From positions 28,477,501-28,541,500 of the forward strand of contig NC_071667.1 in the NCBI RefSeq assembly GCF_028554725.1: a stretch of DNA of 64,000 bases, read 5' to 3'. Position numbers and translations under genes: made by a program. Every line of letters starts with the position of its first letter. The first letter of the stretch is position 1. Positions 23,064 through 35,929 of this stretch are shown in pieces. Origin of the DNA: Zeugodacus cucurbitae (taxonomy: Eukaryota; Arthropoda; Insecta; Diptera; Tephritidae). A model generated the notes under the pieces. The model was not told the origin of the DNA. It saw only the letters and a list, made by a program, of their open reading frames with translations, and did not search any database.

Positions 23064-23562
23064 CATTGGAACTTTCACAACTCAAACTTCTATAACTCGA
23101 AGTTCTCCATAACTCGACCTCTTAAATTGGCAATTGAACTCAAATTTTATACAAATTTCCTCCAATAAATCGAACTATTCGACCAGGACATTGTACAAAA
23201 TTTAAAATTTTACTATCAAGGAAAAATATGAAAGGATTCCCTATCTCCTCGCATGGAGGTGAACAAAAAATATGATATTACACTTATAGATTTCATAAAT
23301 CGGGTAACGAAGGCATGAGATACAGACGTCAAGAGCCAAACAATTGCAAAGTGTAACTAACCAAATTACAGAATACATGTTTTAATGTATTTAAATAAAA
23401 CTTTTTGCGAAGTAAATATGTAACTAAAACTGTGGATAAATATATATATTTTACAGCTTTTTGAAAAAATTAAGTTTTAATGAAAACTTCTATAACTTAA
23501 AGTCTCTCTAACTCGAAGATTGTTTGTGGATTATGGTGATTCGAGTTAGAGAAGTTCCACTG
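23064..23562 (+). mobile_element. Pogo-like MITE family A, copy 1
   Basis: 499 bp flanked by TA (23062-23063 and 23563-23564). The right end in inverted reading is CAGTGGAACTTCTCTAACTCGAA, close to the left end CATTGGAACTTTC. The internal sequence matches copies at 29883 and 41510, for example tcctcgcatggaggtgaac. No open transposase frame. Confidence 0.8.
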
Positions 23563-23936
23563 TATTTCCATTATTGTTGTGGACTTTTCGTAAAATATAG
23601 AATGCCGTTCATTAATGAAACATTTTGGGCATTGGTTTGTACTCTTCCACAGCCCAATAGAGACACATACATGTCACTTTCAACTTTAGAGGAATTTGAT
23701 GAAAACCCCAGATGCGCCGTTACTCGCTTAAATTGAAAAAAAATATTTGGCAAAATTATTCTGTTTTTGTTAAGTTTATTATTTTATTTACTTAGGTATA
23801 TAATATATGTATTTATGTAGGTGTTGTGTGTTTCTGTTTTCTGCAACTTCTCGCTATCAATACTGAATTCTCCATTTTTTATTGTAAACTCACATTATTT
23901 TGAATGCACATGCATTGCGTCTGTAGAAGTGAGCAT

Positions 23937-23977
<41 letters not shown>

Positions 23978-26968
23978 TGTGTACATAGATATACATATAT
24001 AATACATATGTATGCATTTAGTGGTGCTAAGCATGTAAACACAAGTAAATAGTCTTAAACTAAGTAACATACAGGATTTTCAGTTTTCAATTAATGAATG
24101 CGTTTGGTTGGTTAGTTCTATTTTCTTTGATTAATTATGTTGCTTCGAGGTGGCTTAAATATAGTTCATTAATATATATATTTATGTTTGCACATATATA
24201 TGTATGTATATAGTTTTCTACACTTATATGCATAGTCTGCAGATGTATGCAACGTTTTTGCTGTGGTATTCACATGTGTGTGTGTGTGCATATAATACGG
24301 ACATGTAAATATATTTAAATAATGTAAATATTTTACTATAATTTACATCTAACAGAGTATTTGAGAGAAGGAGAACTATGAGTGCTTTGTAAATTATGAT
24401 TTTTTTTTAGTTTCACTTTCCTTGTTTAATAACTTCTCTAAAGGTGCTTACCGTTCTTAGAAGCACCCATTACTGTACTTGCGAAAATAAGCTTTGATTT
24501 GTTAAGAGCTTTCAGAGCATCAGTCACTCAAATTGCTTTTGAACTTAAAGCTTTGAATTGCATCGGCGAATTTTTCACTAATATCTGTTATTCTAATTGC
24601 TTAGAAAAAAGATGCCAGTGCTTTCCCATGAACAGCATAAAAGCCAAAGATGTGCAGAATTTGTTACCTTAAATATGTAAGCATTCAAGTATGTACAAAG
24701 TCGGGATCAATGCTGTCGCCTACTTGCTTACTTGGTACTATAACCAAAACTAAAGCTTTATGAAAGTTCATTAGCCTGCCACATGCTATGTAAATTTTAT
24801 CATAAATCCACCTGTCGTTTCTGTAGCTTCAACCGCAAAACTAAATAAAAGTTAAATTAAAAATTGAACTGAATCAAATTTGCATTGTATTAAGCTCGAT
24901 TCGCAAAAATAAAAAAGTAGAGTTTATTAGAAATTGAGCTAAAATCTGTGTTTTATAAATACTTTTGTTTTTCCTTATTTTTTTTTCGTTTGTTTTGTTT
25001 AACACTCATTCTCTTCAATGTAATTTGTATCATTGTTTTTCTTTGATTTGCATTGGTGCGAATTAGTTGATAATTTTGTTTATTGTTTTTATTGTTGTTT
25101 TAGTAAATTTTATATTATTATATTGTATATTTTATATACATATATATGTATTATTATTTATATTCAAACTCATCGGAATTATTAAGAATTGTTATGCAAC
25201 TATCCAACTACATACATACATCCATCTTTTTACAAACATATGTATCTACCAAGTGCATACGTACATACATACATGTGTATATATGGTATGCACATACATA
25301 CGCATGGTTTCTTTGAGTTGTTTAGATATTATTTAACATATACATATAGCATTTATTGTACTGCTTACGGTTCGGTATCTGTTACGGTTTTGCACACTCA
25401 CAGCTATTAAACTACATTTTAAGCTTATTTCTACGTACATATTATGTATGAATATTAATGGAACGAATGCTTCATTCTTCAACTAATCGATATACATACA
25501 TACATGCTCAAATACATGTATATATGCATGTGCATAACTACTATTAAACAGCTATGTATTAAATGTGTTTGCATGCGTGTGTGAGAAAAATATAAATCTG
25601 TTATTTGAATGTGAATTTCTGAAATATTGTTGTATGCTTTCTTTTGATGGTATAGCGGTTGGAACATTACAGTTTGACAAGACTATAGATTTCATATTAT
25701 GCTTACATATTTATTGTGCAAGTTTTGAGCTTTTAAAATTTTTTTAATTTAAAAATAAAGAGATTCTTTTATATGCGTATGAAATACATAAAAATGTATG
25801 TAAAGTATATATTTGTTTTAAATGTATGCATATATATAAAATATATATAAAAACTTACAATTTTGAATTTTTGTTAATTGAATCAACTAAGGTCTTACAA
25901 AATCAGTTTTATGTGTCCAAATTACATAAAAAAAATATTTCTGTTATCATCCACTTTGGGTTTAACCTTAACATATCTACGCCCTTCTCAGTGTCTCCAT
26001 TCTAATTGAGTATTCATTTCTTACAGCCTGCTAAATATTCATACCTATACATTTTACACAAGCATATTTTACATATTATGAGTTTAATTTGGTGTTTTCG
26101 TTGCGAAACAAAAAATATATAAATTTAGTTTATATACAGAAGATATAGAGTAAGCTTTACTTGTTGAGCAGTGAAAAAGCTTGAAATTATAAAAATTTTT
26201 ATAATTATTTTATTTTTATTTTTTTTTTTGCTTTTATTTTCATTTTCACAATTTTAAATCGGCTGTGTTCAATTTGTACTTAAATTATATGCAAACAAAT
26301 ACATTTCAATTATAGTTTATGTAATTTAAATTGTCAGCGTCGCGATTGTTGCAAAACATAAGAAGCATATAGGCATCAAAAATAATCATTGTCCGTTACA
26401 TATTACCGTAAAATTACATTAAATTTGTCTACTAATTGAAATCTTTTGCTAACAAATCCACACACTTCTAGTTTTATTGGGATTTTCTTCATAAAATATG
26501 AGTGTGTGTTATTTTTTTTATTTTTCTTGTTTCTCTTTTTTTAATTCAACATTTGATTGTGTGTGTGTATGTGTCTATGCAATTTCTCTGCGATGATAAC
26601 ACACTGAATTATATGCTTATATTACAGTTATAAGTGAGTATGCTGTTGCTCTTTGATAAACGAAAGCTTTTTTTTATATGTAAGTTCTGCAATAATGAGC
26701 TTTCGACATTTGGTATAATGGATTTCATTACTTTTTTGATCAAATTACTTTGCACACATTTCCCTTTATACATACATATTTACTTGCGCTTGCATTTATA
26801 TATGCACATATGCCTAATTGCTTTTGCATTTCTTTAACAAAAATTAGCAGGTTTTTTTATTTCCAGTACAAAATCTGCCCCCACAACAGAAAAACATTTG
26901 CAACCGAAAATAGTTTTCGTCTATTTTTCCTTAATTTTTCCGTTATTTGCATGCAATTTCTTGTTGCC
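23563..26968. other. Non-coding region 3' of Syt4, microsatellite-bearing
   Basis: No gene can be supported in 3.4 kb. The sequence is AT-rich with many ATGTATGT-like and TATATACATA-like words and a (GT)n run. Because Syt4 ends at 26969 on the minus strand, the right part probably holds its 3' UTR. I could not choose a polyadenylation signal among many AATAAA-like words. The short frames here are chance. Confidence 0.45.
23939..23976. repeat. (GT)n dinucleotide microsatellite
   Basis: About 19 uninterrupted GT units, followed by ctgtgtacatag. Confidence 0.95.
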
Positions 26969-29900
26969 TTACTCGTTGAGCTTGTGCCATTCGGCAATTT
27001 GTCTTCGTGGTGAATTACACACTTCATTCCAATGGTTCAACGCTGTGCCACCAGAGTTCGGACCGCCAAGTTCCAAACGACCAATTACCTGCCGAACATG
27101 AATGAATGTTTCAATCAGTTAATTTGATTGTAAAAAAAAGTTTGGAAGCTTACCTCATTTTTGGTAACACGATCCCAGTCTAAAAGCATCAACTCCAGTG
27201 AAACACCATCGAGTGTGGCGCCGATACCCTGAAAACGACAGCAAATTATTGATCCATCACTACTATCAAGCAATGAGAATCGGTATTTTATAAGAAGAAA
27301 AAAACTAAAAATATCAAATGATTATTTTTTTATAAAATCGCTTCCCATGTTGACTGACCACTTGTGGCGCGTTCGCTCAATTAGAGCATTTTCATTATAC
27401 ATAAAATTTCCTTAAAATGCGATGATTTTCGGCTGAGATTTTCTTCATATTAAAGTAATGAAGAAGAACTTCTCTCGACAATACTTTTTTATCAAAAAGT
27501 TCGACAATTTTGTGTGAATAACTTTTTTTAGATTTAAATGAATGAAATATACTACAAAAGACGCACAAGGACGCCAGCTTTCCTAACGTATGATCCGATT
27601 ATTGGAACAATGGAATAATATGAATAATTGGACTTTTATAAGTGGCTTTCGGTTCGGTTTTCACATTTTCAAATGAAAATTCTAAGGTGAAAAAAATTCA
27701 AATATAATCTTTAAGGATAAAAAATCTCATATATTTCGTATTTCCTGTCTACTTATTCAATATTTGTGAGTTCTTATATTAAAATTAAACATTATTTTTG
27801 GATCAATCAATCCTTTGGTCTACGCAAAAAGCACTCACCTCTGCAGCGGGTATGTCGAACGCGAAACTTTCATTGAATACTGGACTCAGTGTGCGCTTCT
27901 TGACATGTGTCTTCTTCTTCGCAATGCGTTGTCCATTATACAGCAAATAGATCTTAACATATGGGTCGGCTAAACCGGTCACGTCCATGCGGGGTAAATT
28001 GCGGGCCTTTAATAGAACCACAGTCAAACGGCCAGCAGCTGGTTGCCAGCAAAGTGAAATCAACAGCTCGCCACGTCCTTGGGCACGAATCTTCAAACTG
28101 CGTGGCTGTATTTCCTTGCTAATAGAGAGTGCCTCTTTGGAGATGTCACCGATTTCAATGGATGATAATGGGCAGACTACCTCACCGATGACGTCATCAC
28201 GAGAATAACGATCAAAGCTAAGGATGACAAAATGCAGAGACATATTCTGTAGATCACTGATGTTTAGCCCATAAAATGTGAAATCCTCATCGTATACTGG
28301 ATTGCGAGTATTGCGTACAACGCGAGTCTTCACCTTATGCTGTTTATCGGGCAAAAGTTGAAGTTTCACATACGGATCGGTGGCGGTTTGTGTGCGTCCA
28401 TTCAAGCCAGTCGGTATTTCATTAGAACCGTTTGCACCGTTTTTATTGCTGTTACTGTTACCGCCACCATCACCACCGGTGCCGGCACCAGAACCGCCTC
28501 CACCACCACTCTTACATGGTAAGCCACGGCAACGTATAATCGACACCATCAGAGCATTGCGTTCGGCTAAATAGCGTAGCTTAAAGTAAATTGTGCCCAA
28601 TTTTCCATACTGCTCGATAGTCAACTCCTTGGCTGTGTCTTCCATAGCACTCATGTGATGGTGATGATAGTGATTGTGGCCATTATTGTTGCCATTACCT
28701 ACCGGGGTCTGGCCCACAACTGTTGTGTGTGTCTCAATGGTGGGAGAATGCTTTTGCTCGCCATTCATTAGTTGGCGATTGTGTCGGGTCGGTTGTATCT
28801 CATCTTCCTCCATGTATTTCATGGTTTGCGGTGCAATCGGGGAGGTGGTCTGATCTTGCATAGGTTGCAAAATGCCCAATTGTTTGGTGCCAGTCGGTGA
28901 TGGTGATTTCTTCAGATAGTGCGGTGGTTGGCCACTTGGCGAGCGCACAGCAGTCGGTCGCCGTGTTGGCTGAAATGGAAATGATGCGTCATGCTGATTC
29001 TGCTTACGGTTGCGTGCTCGTATTCGCTTAGCGCAAATGTACACGACAGCTGAGAGCGCTGCAGCGGCAGCAAACCCCAAAATCGCTGGAATTACTATAG
29101 GAAATAATGTAAATAATATGATTTTAATTGGGATCCCTTGATGCTATGTACCATTAATATGTAGTTATGATAAAATTAAGATAAATTTTGTTATTTCGAA
29201 AAAAAAAAATCTAAAAGCAATTTCGTTGAATATTTTCCGAGCTTTAAATCCCACAAAATTAAGTTGATCGAAATAACGTGCACTCTGCAGAAGGGTCGTA
29301 TTGGAATATATTTTTCATAGATATTGTGGTATATCAATGAAATGTGTATTACACCAGTAGCTGCCACACGAGCTCACAATCAAAACAAATCAATGGAAAA
29401 AATACTTTAGTTAAGATTCGTACTGCTTGCACAGCTATCAACAGATATAAATCGCCGAAACTGAAACAAAACCAAATACTAAACATACTAAAAAAATTAT
29501 CTAAAAAAGTTGAAAGACCCCTATAATCGGTGCAGCGTTCTCGATTTGTGTACATATGTTGAAAACAAAACAGAATTTGGATAAGTGCTTTTGCTGCCTA
29601 TCGTTATATATAAAATTCTTCTACACCTGTGTATGTTACTGAACTCCACCTAAACGGCTAGGCCGATTATACTTTTTTTGTGTATCTTCTGGTTGATACG
29701 AGCATGATTTGTAATCATCATTTGGTCCAATTTATATAAATTTTTATATATGCCAAACATAGATAGCGCCATTGTTACTTTATAGAAATCGCCTAAAGGT
29801 ATATAAAATTGGTTTTGATTGGGATATGTTTTATAATTGTATGTCTCTACTATCGGTGTACCAAATCTTCAATCCAATTATACAGTTGAACTTCCATAAC

Positions 29901-30726
29901 TTGAACTTCCTTAACGCGAAGTTCTCCATCACTCGAAATCTTGAATTGACAATCGTGTTTAGAAATCAAATATCATAAACATTTAACTTCCTTAACTCGA
30001 AGTTTTCCATAACTTGAACCCTTGAATTGGCAATAGAAGTAAAATTTCATACAAATTTACTTCCATAAATCGAACTATTCGATCAGTGCATAATACAAAA
30101 TTTAAAATTTTACTATCGAGGCAGAATTGTAAAAGAGTCCGACCCTCTATACCGTATGGAGGCGAATAAAAAATTTGATATTACACTTATGTATTGCACA
30201 AATCGTGTAACAAAGGCATGGGATACAGACGTCATCTGCCGAACAATAGCAAAATGCAACAAACAAAATTACGGAACACAAGTTTTGATGTATGTACTTA
30301 AACTTTGTGTGAAGTAAATAAGTAAGACTATGTTTTAATCTATTTTCAGCTTTTTGAAAATTCTATAACTCGATGTCTCTCTTACTCGAAGTTTTTTTTG
30401 TGGATTATGGTAATTCGAGTTAGGGAAGTTCAACTGTATAATGAAAGACTACGTATGTTACTAGTTCTAAATATAATAAATAATTAATTACATTTGCTGC
30501 TTAAAGCATTGCACTGTCAGTGGTTAAAAATATGTCTATACTATTAACTATCATAAATAAGTAATTTATTGATTTACATAAGACTCTGTCTAAATGTTTA
30601 AGATTAGCCTAAAATGATTATGGCACGGCGTAATATTACGGTTGTTTATGCTAGGATTCTTATCTGCATTATATTGCACTTACTTGTCTCCATGGAGCTC
30701 ACATCTGGGCTGTATTCGTCGCCCAT
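26969..30726 (-). CDS. Syt4: Synaptotagmin 4, four exons, complete
   Basis: Vesicle membrane protein with two C2 domains. In Drosophila, Syt4 works in postsynaptic, retrograde release. Exons (minus strand): 30684-30726, 27839-29094, 27154-27228, 26969-27088, total 1494 nt (497 aa plus stop). All junctions are GT-AG and in phase. The 43-nt first exon ends in phase 1 and joins the phase of 29094. Residues about 16-37 form the membrane anchor (AILGFAAAAALSAVVYIC). A low-complexity linker with a His cluster follows (about 155-165). C2A spans 180-335 and C2B 355-497. In C2A the calcium-ligand position has Ser307 (ILSFDRYSRDD) in place of Asp, the mark of synaptotagmin 4. A Gly/Asn/Ser-rich insert (about 209-250) lengthens the first C2A loop. 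C2B keeps DVTGLADPYVK and DWDRVTKNE, and the protein ends WHKLNE. Confidence 0.93.
27229..27838 (-). other. Syt4 intron 2
   Basis: Spliced with a GTGAGT donor at 27838 and a ttttcag acceptor at 27229. AT-rich, with no repeat or gene recognised. Confidence 0.8.
29595..29830. mobile_element. Helitron 5'-end-like fragment in Syt4 intron 1
   Basis: The stretch tatatataaaattcttctacacctgtgtatgttactgaactccacctaaacggctaggccgatt resembles the 5' region of insect Helitrons (TATATATAAAA followed by CTCCTAAACGGC and GCCGATTT words). It lacks a helicase or a CTAG-type end. Assigned by motif resemblance only. Confidence 0.4.
29883..30436 (+). mobile_element. Pogo-like MITE family A, copy 2, in Syt4 intron 1
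   Basis: 554 bp flanked by TA (29881-29882 and 30437-30438). Ends CAGTTGAACTTCCATAACTTG and, inverted, CAGTTGAACTTCCCTAACTCG are near-perfect inverted repeats. It is the best preserved of the three copies, in the same orientation as the one at 23064. Confidence 0.9.
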
Positions 30727-32098
30727 CTTGCTTGCAATAATCTGCTAATACGTCGATCTCAAGTTGTAGTTGTTGTTGTGCTGAATGTTCACCACAATTG
30801 TGTTGACGTTGTTGAACAATACGAATTGTTGAACAATACACGAATGTCTGAGCAACCCAAAGCGCAACTACATTTATTCGCAATGAGACTAACTTTTATG
30901 AAATTTTGCCTTTGCTTAGTCGCAGAAAATTTGCTTTATAATTGTTGTAATTATTAGTTCTGAGTTTGACTGTGTTAATGCGTGTTGCGTTTGAAAAATT
31001 CAACAAACCTAATCGATTTTTCCCAATATGGTACGCACGCTAAACAAGCAGCTGTAATTACTATTCGCTGAATCGAAGAGGTTTGTCTTCGCGAACCCCG
31101 AAGTCACCGTCGTCTATGTCGATGTCGTATTTACCTACGGTGTTTTGGGGAACTGCTGTTCCCGAACGAGTGCTAAGTGCGCTCTAGCGTGTTCTTGCAA
31201 AATCTATGCTGTGTGTACACTTAGTGGTAGTACTCTTATTTTTTGTTGTTATTGGTGAGGGTGGTTTTATGTCGCGAATGCGGTTATGCGGTTACGCGTT
31301 GCCTGCAGGTAGCAAGGATTGTATGAATCACACTTTTTACTATAGGCCGCTTCGTCGCCTACTCCTCGCCAACCAACTCAATGACTTTGTGAGTAAGCCA
31401 AGTTGATACTTTTTTCTTCGAAAAAAAAAAACACAAATAGTTTCCTATATTATTATGCTTCACACTTGTTATTATACGGAAAACTGTACTTTTTTTGATT
31501 TTATTTTGCCGTTACTCTCCAATTTTTGTCGTATTTGGACTTTCACTATCTAATATGTATGTTTTTGCGTATTACGCGTAGGTGTTCAGCCTACGCAGTT
31601 AATAACTGTTTTTACGATTCAGAAATGTTTCCGCACTGTTGCATATGCGGTTCGCAATTCAAAATCTAAAATTTGCACTTTTTTTTAAATACCTAGCATA
31701 CTTTTAGGATGAATGCAAATGCATATAACAATTTTTAACACTTTGCAAAATGCGTTGGCACAGCGCGCGTTAGCGTCGATATTCCGATTGTAGTCGTCTT
31801 CGTCTGCTGCGAATTTACGAGTATTCACTGGTACTACTGGCCGTTGACTTCGTCTTGCTGTGTAGCATGCAGCGAGTACGAGTTCATAAAATCATTAAAC
31901 TGACACATGCGCAGTGACAGCGCTTACTAGTTAACTAATGATAAGTCCGTTAGCTTTTAACAGCAACGAACAAAACAAATTTAACCGAGTTGTAGCATTT
32001 TGTTTACCTAACAATCATTGGCAGCCGATTTAGCACCGAGTAGCCATAGTTGTATGTAGTGGAGACTACAAATCTCTACACAAACCAACACCAATGTA
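30727..32098. promoter_or_regulatory. 5' UTR and upstream region of Syt4
   Basis: Lies directly upstream of the Syt4 ATG on the minus strand, so it must hold the 5' UTR or a 5' UTR intron and probably the promoter. Somewhat higher in CG than the flanks (for example 31060-31200 and 31740-31870). No TATA box or initiator could be selected. The 66-codon frame at 31206-31406 has no recognisable features. Confidence 0.4.
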
Positions 32099-33406
32099 CA
32101 GTAGTTTTCCGAAATAACGAACACATTAATTGACAAGCCTGTTCATTATATAGAATTTTTCGTTAATTCGAGTACTCATTCTGGGGTATGTTTTTCATTA
32201 AAAAAGGAGTTAAATATCCGTAAATTGCAATTTAATACATTGTTTTATTAATTATTTGTTGAAAAATGAAAAATCATAACAAAACAATTTAAATCCAATA
32301 AATTCTTCCAAAATGGACCAATTCTGACTAGGGAGGGGCATATTTGGATGTTTTTTTTTAGGGAAATGGGCGTGGCCCGTCCCGAAATCGGTTATTTGTA
32401 TATATCTCGCAAACCAATAAAGCTATATAAGCCAAACTTTCTGCAGTCGATTATCTTACGTATCCCACCACACACCATGAAAATATTTGAAATCGGATAA
32501 TAACCACGCCCACCTCCCATACAAAGGTTATGTTGAAAATTGCTAAAAGTGAGTTAACTCACTAACGAAAAACGTCAGAAACACTAAATTTTACAGAAGA
32601 CATAGCAGAAGGAAGCTGCACTCAGACTTTTTTACAAAATGGAAAATGGGTGTGGCATCACCCACTTATGGATCAAAAACCATATCTCAGGAACTTCTCG
32701 ACAGATTTCAATGATATATAGGTAATTCGGTATATACATAATATTTTCTTGACACCCTTATAACACCGACAAAAAATGGGCGAAATTGGTTCACAACCAC
32801 GACTACTTTCCTTATAACTCAATTTTGAATTCCAACTTATTCCTTCACTTTATAATATATACAATGAAGATAGCGGAATAAATCTTTACACAAATAGTGT
32901 ATATCATCTTGGCTTCATTTGTGAAAAAAATTGTCTAAATGGACAATAACTTTTCAAGGCCCCAGATATCGAACATGTTGAACTCAGCGTCTAAGGGTAA
33001 ATTTTAACAGAAAATATGGGTAAATCTTAATGTAATTCAGAGGAAAATGTTTTCTTCTTATAGTGTGGTGTTCCAAAAATTATGAAAGTCGGGTCATAAC
33101 ATCCCCTAGCGCCTATATACTAATTATAGGTTTTTCAAAAATAAGGTGGGATTTATTCTGCATATATGTATGTATGGGTTAATATGTGAGATATCTTAGC
33201 AAAATTAAGTGAGCGTATAGTCTTGGATATAGTGTACCTTGCTGGTGAAAATGAATGAAATCGGTTCAGGAATTACCTCAGCCCTCGTATCTATTATATT
33301 ATATATATGACGATTTTCGTTATTCTATTCAACTTTATGCCGAATTTATGGGTAAATTTGTGGGTTATGTAAATAAAATTTCTTCAATTAATTGCGAGCG
33401 TATAAA

Positions 33407-35621
33407 TGACTCGGACCATTATCTAGTAGCAGCAAAGATACGCACTCGCCTCTGTGCAGCAAAGAACGCCCGTCAACAAACACAAGGAAGGTTCGACGTC
33501 GAAAAGCTGCAATCACAACCGACAGCCGAACGATTTTCTACTCGACTTGCACTCCTGCTCTCGGAGAGCACTCATCAGCATCTCGATATAAGGGAGCTGT
33601 GGAACGGCATCTCAAACTCATTGCATACCGCTGCAGCCGAAACAATTGGTCTCCGGCAACGCCAAAAAACCAGTTGGTACGATGAGAATTGTCGTTCCGC
33701 AGTGGAGAGAAAACAGACTGCCTACCTCGCAACGTTGCGATCGACCACAACACGTTCGGGGTGGGATAGATATCGAGAACTGAAGAGGGAAGCGAGACGC
33801 ATTTGCAGACGTAAAAAGAAAGAGGCCGAAATGCGTGAGTATGAAAAGCTTGAAAAGCTGGCCGACATGGGTAATGCTCGAAAATTTTATGAAAAGATGA
33901 GGCGATTAACAGAAGGTTTCAAGACCGGAGCATTATCATGTAGGGACCGAGAAGGTAATCTGGTAACGGATGTCCAGAGCACACTGGGATTATGGAGGGA
34001 ACACTTCTCCGACCTGCTCAATGGCAGTGAAAGTACAACACCAGGAGATGGCGAACCCGATTCCCCAATCGATGATGATGGAATAGATGTTCCATTACCC
34101 GACCATGAAGAAATTCGAATAGCAATTACCCGCTTGAAGAACAACAAAGCGGCGGGGGCCGATGGATTACCGGCCGAGCTATTCAAATACGGCGGCGAAG
34201 AACTGATAAGGTGCATGCATCAGCTTCTTTGTAGAATATGGTCGGAAGAAAGCATGCCTGACGATTGGAATCTTAGTGTGCTCTGCCCAATCCATAAGAA
34301 GGGAGACCCCACAATCTGCGCCAACTACCGTGGTATAAGTCTCCTCAATATCGCATATAAGGTTTTGTCGAGCGTATTGTGTGAAAGACTAAAGCCCACC
34401 GTCAACGAACTGATTGGACCTTATCAGTGTGGCTTTAGACCTGGAAAATCTACAATGGACCAGATATTCACCATGCGCCAAATCTTGGAAAAGACCCGAG
34501 AGAGAAGAATCGATACCCACTATCTTTTTATCGATTTTAAAGCTGCCTTCGATAGCACGAAAAGGAGCTGCCTTTATGCCGCGATGTCTGAATTTGGTAT
34601 CCCTGCAAAACTAATACGGCTATGTAAGCTGACGTTGAGCAACACCAAAAGCTCCGTCAGGATCGGGAAGGACCTCTCCGAGCCGTTCGATACCAAACGA
34701 GGCTTCAGACAGGGTGACTCACTATCGTGCGACTTCTTCAATCTATTGCTGGAAAAAATAATACGAGCTGCAGAACTAAATAGAGAGGGTACAATCTTCT
34801 ACAAGAGTGTACAGCTCCTGGCGTATGCCGATGATATTGATATCATCGGAAGCAACAACCGCGCCGTTTGTTCTGCGTTTTCCAGACTAGATAAAGAAGC
34901 GAAGCGTATGGGTCTGGTGGTGAATGAGGACAAGACGAAATATCTCCTGTCATCAAACAAACAGTCAGCGCACTCGCGTCTTGGCTCCCACGTCACTGTT
35001 GACAGTCATAACTTTGAAGTTGTAGATAATTTCGTTTATCTGGGAACCAGCATTAACAACACCAACAATGTCAGCCTTGAAATCCAACGCAGAATCACTC
35101 TTGCCAACAGGTGCTACTTTGGACTGAGTAGGCAATTGAAAAGTAAAGTCCTCTCTCGACGAACCAAAATCAAACTCTATAAGTCGCTCATTATTCCCGT
35201 CCTGATGTATGGCGCTGAAGCGTGGACGATGACAACATCCGATGAGACGACTCTTGGGGTTTTCGAGAGAAAGGTTTTGCGCAAGATTTATGGTCCTCTA
35301 AACATTGGCAACGGCGAATACCGCAGACGATGGAACGATGAGCTGTACGATTTATACGACGACATTGACATAGTTCAGCGAATAAAAAGACAGCGGCTAC
35401 GCTGGCTAGGTCATGTTGTACGGATGGAAGAAAACACTCCAGCTCTGAAAGTATTCGATGCAGTACCCGCTGGAGGAAGCCGCGGAAGAGGACGACCTCC
35501 ACTCCGGTGGAAAGACCAAGTGCAAAGTGACCTGGCTTCACTTGGTGTTTCCAGTTGGCGCCAAAAAGCAAAAAGGAGGAATGAGTGGCGCGCTCTGGTG
35601 GATTCGGCTATAATCGCTTAA
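33407..35621 (+). CDS. RTE-type reverse transcriptase, 5'-truncated but open
   Basis: An uninterrupted frame of about 738 codons starting at the truncation point. The first 50 codons of the longer open frame (33255-33406) are repeat sequence fused by chance. It begins with the final SDHYL of the APE endonuclease, then a basic, coiled-coil-prone linker (RICRRKKKEAEMREYEKLEKL). The reverse transcriptase domain has NKAAGADGLPAELFK, CGFRPGKST, FIDFKAAFDS, GFRQGDSLS and the catalytic YADD at about 34824-34835. The C-terminal tail includes RLRWLGHVVRM and SRGRGRPPLRW, typical of RTE elements. The active-site Asp residues are present. Without the endonuclease and promoter it cannot move by itself. 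The lack of stops suggests a young copy. Confidence 0.88.
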
Positions 35622-35650
35622 AGCGGTTCCTACGCCAAATATATATATAT
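33407..35650 (+). mobile_element. RTE-like non-LTR retrotransposon, 5'-truncated
   Basis: Inserted in the hairpin-ended repeat, with a 7-base target duplication GTATAAA at 33400-33406 and 35651-35657. The element starts within the last motif of the endonuclease (SDHYLV) and ends in a short AT repeat (atatatatat), as usual for RTE-type elements. The missing 5' part is consistent with target-primed reverse transcription that stopped early. Confidence 0.88.
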
Positions 35651-35929
35651 GTATAAAATGTTCGGTTACATTCGAACTTAGCCCTTCCTTACTTGTTTCA
35701 ATTTGCACATTTCTTTTGAATTTTTTCAAATTTTGTTTTTTAATACTGTCATGGTAATGCATCATGGTAAATTTTATTTGATTTTTAACTCTTTCCCCAT
35801 TTATCTTCTTCACGTTCTTCGTTAAACCGAGTACTAACAAATTACGTTATTTAAGATACTCTTTGTTAAAATGTTGTTCGTTATAAGCGGCTTTCGTTAT
35901 CGAAATCGTTATTTCGGAAAACTACTTTA

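Larger units (their letters stand above)
32320..35694 (-). repeat. Hairpin-ended repeat (reverse) inside a MITE, itself interrupted by RTE
   Basis: Follows the repeat consensus from ggaggggcatatttggatg to attgcgagcgtataaa at 33406, and resumes after the RTE insert with gtataaaatgttcggttac and acttagcccttccttacttgttt (to about 35697). The start of the repeat (about 300 bases) is missing. The stem at the end is GTTCGGTTACATTCGAAC. Confidence 0.85.
32099..35927. mobile_element. TA-flanked MITE split by later insertions
   Basis: Left end CAGTAGTTTTCCGAAATAACG (32099) and the inverted right end AAGTAGTTTTCCGAAATAACG (to 35927) are nearly identical inverted repeats, flanked by TA (32097-32098 and 35928-35929). 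Left arm about 32099-32320 and right arm about 35697-35927 total around 450 bp. Between them lies a reverse hairpin-ended repeat that itself contains an RTE-like element. It has no coding capacity of its own. Confidence 0.8.

Noticed and set aside
27987..28574. Forward frames of 61-73 codons opposite Syt4
   Set aside because: Antisense shadows of the Syt4 C2A and linker coding sequence.
33255..33406. First 50 codons of the 788-codon open frame at 33255-35621
   Set aside because: They are translated from the hairpin-ended repeat into which the retrotransposon inserted; the real element starts after the target duplication at 33406.
33538..35571. Minus-strand frames of up to 126 codons
   Set aside because: Antisense to the RTE reverse transcriptase, with no domain of their own.
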